Shown here piece by piece: positions 61,896 through 64,000 of a DNA stretch of 64,000 nt. The position numbers were made by a program, and so were the translations under genes. The notes below the pieces were generated by a model. The model saw only the letters and a program-made list of their open reading frames with translations, searched no databases and was not told the origin of the DNA. Origin of the DNA: JAZKHT01 sp040385245 (GTDB lineage: Bacteria > Pseudomonadota > Alphaproteobacteria > Rhodobacterales > Rhodobacteraceae). Within the stretch, counting starts at the first letter, position 1. Every line of letters begins with the position of its first letter. The stretch covers positions 1 to 64,000 of the forward strand of contig JAZKHT010000005.1 in assembly GCA_040385245.1 (NCBI GenBank), in the 5' to 3' direction.

Positions 61896-63164
61896 ATGAC
61901 CGAGAGCATCAAAGTCATGAAGCGGTCAGTCGACGCGCTTAAAGCGACAGGCGTTCGATATGTCGTCTGGGACACTGAGCTCTCTGGCTTTGGTGTCCGC
62001 GTAGGAGCGACAGGCGGGAAGACCTACATCTTGAAATACCGGGTTGGTGGCGGCCGCGCCGGTAGAGTGCGCTGGGGAGTCCTCGGGCAGCATGGTGCTC
62101 TGACGCCGGATCAAGCTAGAGACATCGCGCAAGGCTGGGCAGCAGAAGTGGCAGCAGGTGGCGATCCAGCCGGAGAAAAGATTGCTAAGCGCAAATCGCT
62201 CACGGTCGCTGAGCTGATGGCTGACTACCTAAAGAACCACGTAAAGGTGCAAAACAAGCCGAGCACAGCGACCTATGTCACCGATCTCGTCAAGAGGATC
62301 ATCTGCAAGGACCCGATTGCAAAACTTAAGGTCCCCGATGTGTCGGATGCAGACGTTTCCAACTTTCTAAGCCGCTTGGGGAAAACCCCGACTACGGCAA
62401 ATCGAGCACGTTCGGCGCTGTCGAAGGCATTTTCGCTTGCTGAAACTTGGGGATACCGAGAACGAAATTCCAACCCATGTAACGGCGTCCAGAAGTATCG
62501 TGAGAAATCTCGCGAGCGCTTCCTTTCGGCCGCAGAGTTCGCAGCTCTGGGCGAAGCACTGAGCTCCGCTGACCGTGGTGAACTTGTCGTAACAGACGGT
62601 GGCAAATCAAAGCCGGTGCGCGTCAGCAAATGGGCGGTAGCGGCCATTCGCCTGTTGATCTTCACGGGGGCGCGTCGAGGCGAAATTCTTGGGCTGCGAT
62701 GGGAATGGATCGATCAACAAGCCGGGCGAGCAAACCTCCCTGACAGCAAGACAGGCCGTAAGCCTCTTATGCTGCCCCCTGGAGCACTTGCTGTGTTGGA
62801 GAGTTTGGAGCGACCGAAGTCAGGCAAAGGCTTTGTCATCCGAGGCGGTGACTACAGCGATCCGGAAAAGCCCTTGGTCAACTTGAAAGACCCTTGGGGA
62901 ATGATCCGCAAAGCTGCTGGGCTACCCGATGTGCGCCCTCACGACCTTCGTCACTCCTTCGCGTCAGTGATGGTCTCGGGTGGGGCATCGCTTCCCGTGA
63001 TCGGCGCGCTGCTTGGGCATCGAGACGCCAAGACTACGGCGCGATATGCCCACTTAGCCACCGATCCATTGAAGGCAGCTGCGGACCAAGTTGGAGGTAT
63101 TCTTGCAGCCCATTTGGGCGGCGCTGGTACCGCCAATGTCATCCCAATGATCAAAAAAGCCTGA
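61896..63164 (+). CDS. Tyrosine-type site-specific integrase
   Basis: A 422-residue recombinase. An N-terminal DUF4102-like arm-binding domain (about residues 25-100, LSGFGVRVGATGGKTYILKY) precedes a core-binding SAM-like domain (about 105-200). The catalytic domain holds R260 (FTGARRGEILGLRW), K285 (SKTGRK), H349, R352 and H353 (HDLRHSF), H375 (LLGHRD) and tyrosine Y384 (TARYAHLA). The ATG at 61896 has an AGAGGAAG ribosome site. It sits 150 bases from the tRNA-His fragment and points into the element. It would insert and remove the element by recombination at the tRNA 3' end. Confidence 0.95.
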   Translation: MTESIKVMKRSVDALKATGVRYVVWDTELSGFGVRVGATGGKTYILKYRVGGGRAGRVRWGVLGQHGALTPDQARDIAQGWAAEVAAGGDPAGEKIAKRKSLTVAELMADYLKNHVKVQNKPSTATYVTDLVKRIICKDPIAKLKVPDVSDADVSNFLSRLGKTPTTANRARSALSKAFSLAETWGYRERNSNPCNGVQKYREKSRERFLSAAEFAALGEALSSADRGELVVTDGGKSKPVRVSKWAVAAIRLLIFTGARRGEILGLRWEWIDQQAGRANLPDSKTGRKPLMLPPGALAVLESLERPKSGKGFVIRGGDYSDPEKPLVNLKDPWGMIRKAAGLPDVRPHDLRHSFASVMVSGGASLPVIGALLGHRDAKTTARYAHLATDPLKAAADQVGGILAAHLGGAGTANVIPMIKKA

Positions 63165-63650
63165 ATAGTGTCGATACAGTTCCCATTTATTGTGGGCGTT
63201 AATCGTCGCGTTCTATCTCAATCTTTGAGCTACCCCCCCGAAAATCGGACAGTGACGGAAGCTACGATCCCGATCGTGTCCCAGGGCGTTCTCTAATCGC
63301 CTCGGTCAAGTGCTGATCTTGCAGCGCTTCGTCCTCTTATGACCTACACGATGGATCTACGTGAGGGTTTATCTGCGTGGCAGGAAGGCCGATCGCCAGA
63401 GTGGCGCAATGCATAAGTCTGAAGCGTGCGCACACTGGTTCAACTTGCGGCGTCCCTCAGCTTTCGGCGGGGCCGATCATAGCACGCGTCTAATCGGCGT
63501 CATTTTCTCGCCGCTGTGTATCCCATGGCTGTAAGGTCAAGGGTGGTGCCATGTCTTGGCCAGCCTTCCCTTGACCGAAGCCAGATGCGAAGCCTGATCT
63601 GACACACAGAAATCGAACTCTAAGGAAAGATCATCGCGAGGGAAATCCCG
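63165..63650. other. Gene-free spacer within the right-hand element
   Basis: I see no supported gene in these 486 bases. There is an inverted repeat GGTCAAGGG...CCCTTGACC (63535-63576) that can form a nine-pair stem and might be a terminator of the GST-like gene. A stretch near 63231-63260 with TACCCCCCCGAAAATCGG could be an insertion-sequence scar, but this is uncertain. Confidence 0.4.
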
Positions 63651-64000
63651 TCACGCCGCCATCGCCATCTGGCTCAGTAAGCCCCCGTGCTTGCGCAGGA
63701 AAGCGTGCAGCCGATCAGCGTAGTCGCTCACGACGGCGCCGATCACGGACGGCCGCACGGCCAGCGCCTTGCGCCAAGACCGGACCTTGGGCAGCCCGTC
63801 GAACACGGCTAGGTCGGTGATTGTGTCGAACACGTCGAAATACCGGAAGACTGGGGCGAAGACCGCATCGACGACCGAGAAGCGTGTACCTGCGAAATAG
63901 GGTCCCTCGCCAAGTGCGTCTTCCAAGCGCGCGAACTTCTCGCGGAGCACCGACAGTTTGGCATTGAAGATGGCCCGGTCTTTGGTCGTCTCAACCACCC
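63651..64000 (-). CDS. Glutathione S-transferase-like protein, 5' part cut by window
   Basis: The reverse strand is open from the right edge to the stop at 63651 (about 116 codons). The residues match the C-terminal all-helical GST domain: EDALGEGPYFAGTRFSVVDA, VFAPVFRYFDVFDT and LPKVRSWRKALAVRPSV. The thioredoxin-like N-terminal half, which binds glutathione, lies beyond 64000, so the apparent GTG start at 63998 is only an edge effect. GSTs conjugate or isomerise small electrophiles; the substrate cannot be told. It would be cargo or a neighbour of the integrated element. Confidence 0.8.
   Translation of the reverse strand, partial: VVETTKDRAIFNAKLSVLREKFARLEDALGEGPYFAGTRFSVVDAVFAPVFRYFDVFDTITDLAVFDGLPKVRSWRKALAVRPSVIGAVVSDYADRLHAFLRKHGGLLSQMAMAA

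Larger units (their letters stand above)
61699..64000. mobile_element. Left end of a tRNA-His-targeted integrated element (runs off window)
   Basis: The tRNA-His fragment, 11-base tandem repeats and a tyrosine integrase pointing inward define one end of an integrative element. Gene density falls and base composition becomes less G+C-rich to the right of 61750 than in the backbone. The intact tRNA-His and the second att copy should lie right of 64000. The cargo seen is only a GST-like gene cut by the edge. Confidence 0.65.

Noticed and set aside
61508..61975. Reverse-strand frame of 155 codons across the tRNA-His fragment and integrase start
   Set aside because: It crosses an RNA-gene scar and the integrase 5' end and has no protein features.
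1..64000. CRISPR array or rRNA operon
   Set aside because: No regularly spaced direct repeats with unique spacers and no rRNA-like sequence were seen.

Overview
This is a high-GC chromosomal segment of an alphaproteobacterium, most likely a Rhodobacterales (Rhodobacter/Roseobacter-type) species. The evidence is a circularly permuted two-piece tmRNA gene, the aa3 oxidase cluster ctaC-ctaB-small ORF-ctaG-ctaE-SURF1-thrC, a TrgA/TrgB pair next to cyclopropane synthase and photolyase genes, an AcuI-type acryloyl-CoA reductase, and hairpin-plus-GGATAT intergenic repeats. I infer the taxon from gene content and order; no database was searched.

Layout. 1-2102: end of an integrated element (AlpA-like regulator and a DUF927 ATPase gene cut by the window edge) abutting the 3' end of tRNA-Ser(GGA). 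2273-6507: cysteine synthase, MscS-type channel and AlaX-type editing protein, transcribed leftward as an operon. 6612-22863: a carbon-source locus. It has a class III aminotransferase with its own GntR regulator and palindromic sites. It also has a glycoside-utilisation cluster: sugar ABC transporter, GH2 beta-mannosidase-like and GH43 enzymes, LacI regulator with tandem operators, and two separate pairs of Gfo/Idh/MocA oxidoreductase plus TIM-barrel isomerase. 22860-27143: photolyase, cyclopropane synthase, trgA and trgB, a stress operon behind a possible sigma-E-type promoter. 27281-34028: class V aminotransferase, AcuI, an orphan polyamine-type binding protein, tmRNA, a GlcD-like FAD enzyme and an MBL-fold protein. 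34119-41569: one long leftward array of RimJ-like acetyltransferase, M16 peptidase, threonine synthase and the cytochrome oxidase genes. 41742-46412: tldD behind an FNR-type box, tex, and a DUF2243 membrane protein.

46637-55061 is the most intriguing block. It holds a transglutaminase-DUF2126 (putative amidoligase) protein, a fused circularly permuted ATP-grasp/alpha-E protein, a second transglutaminase, and convergently a DUF421 protein, an unknown membrane protein and a third transglutaminase. Together these look like a peptide-forming or peptide-tagging system of unknown product; the Anbu protease often found with such genes is absent. 56054-60091 is an AttE/F/H-like ABC export system with a secreted CrtC/lipocalin-like protein.

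60088-61566 are ordinary chromosomal genes (SH3-type secreted protein, NYN-domain protein). At 61699-61748 lies a 50-bp 3' fragment of a tRNA-His(GTG) gene, followed at once by a tyrosine integrase pointing rightward. A second integrated element therefore starts here and runs off the right edge, where a glutathione S-transferase-like gene is cut. The window is thus about 59 kb of backbone between the ends of two tRNA-targeted elements.
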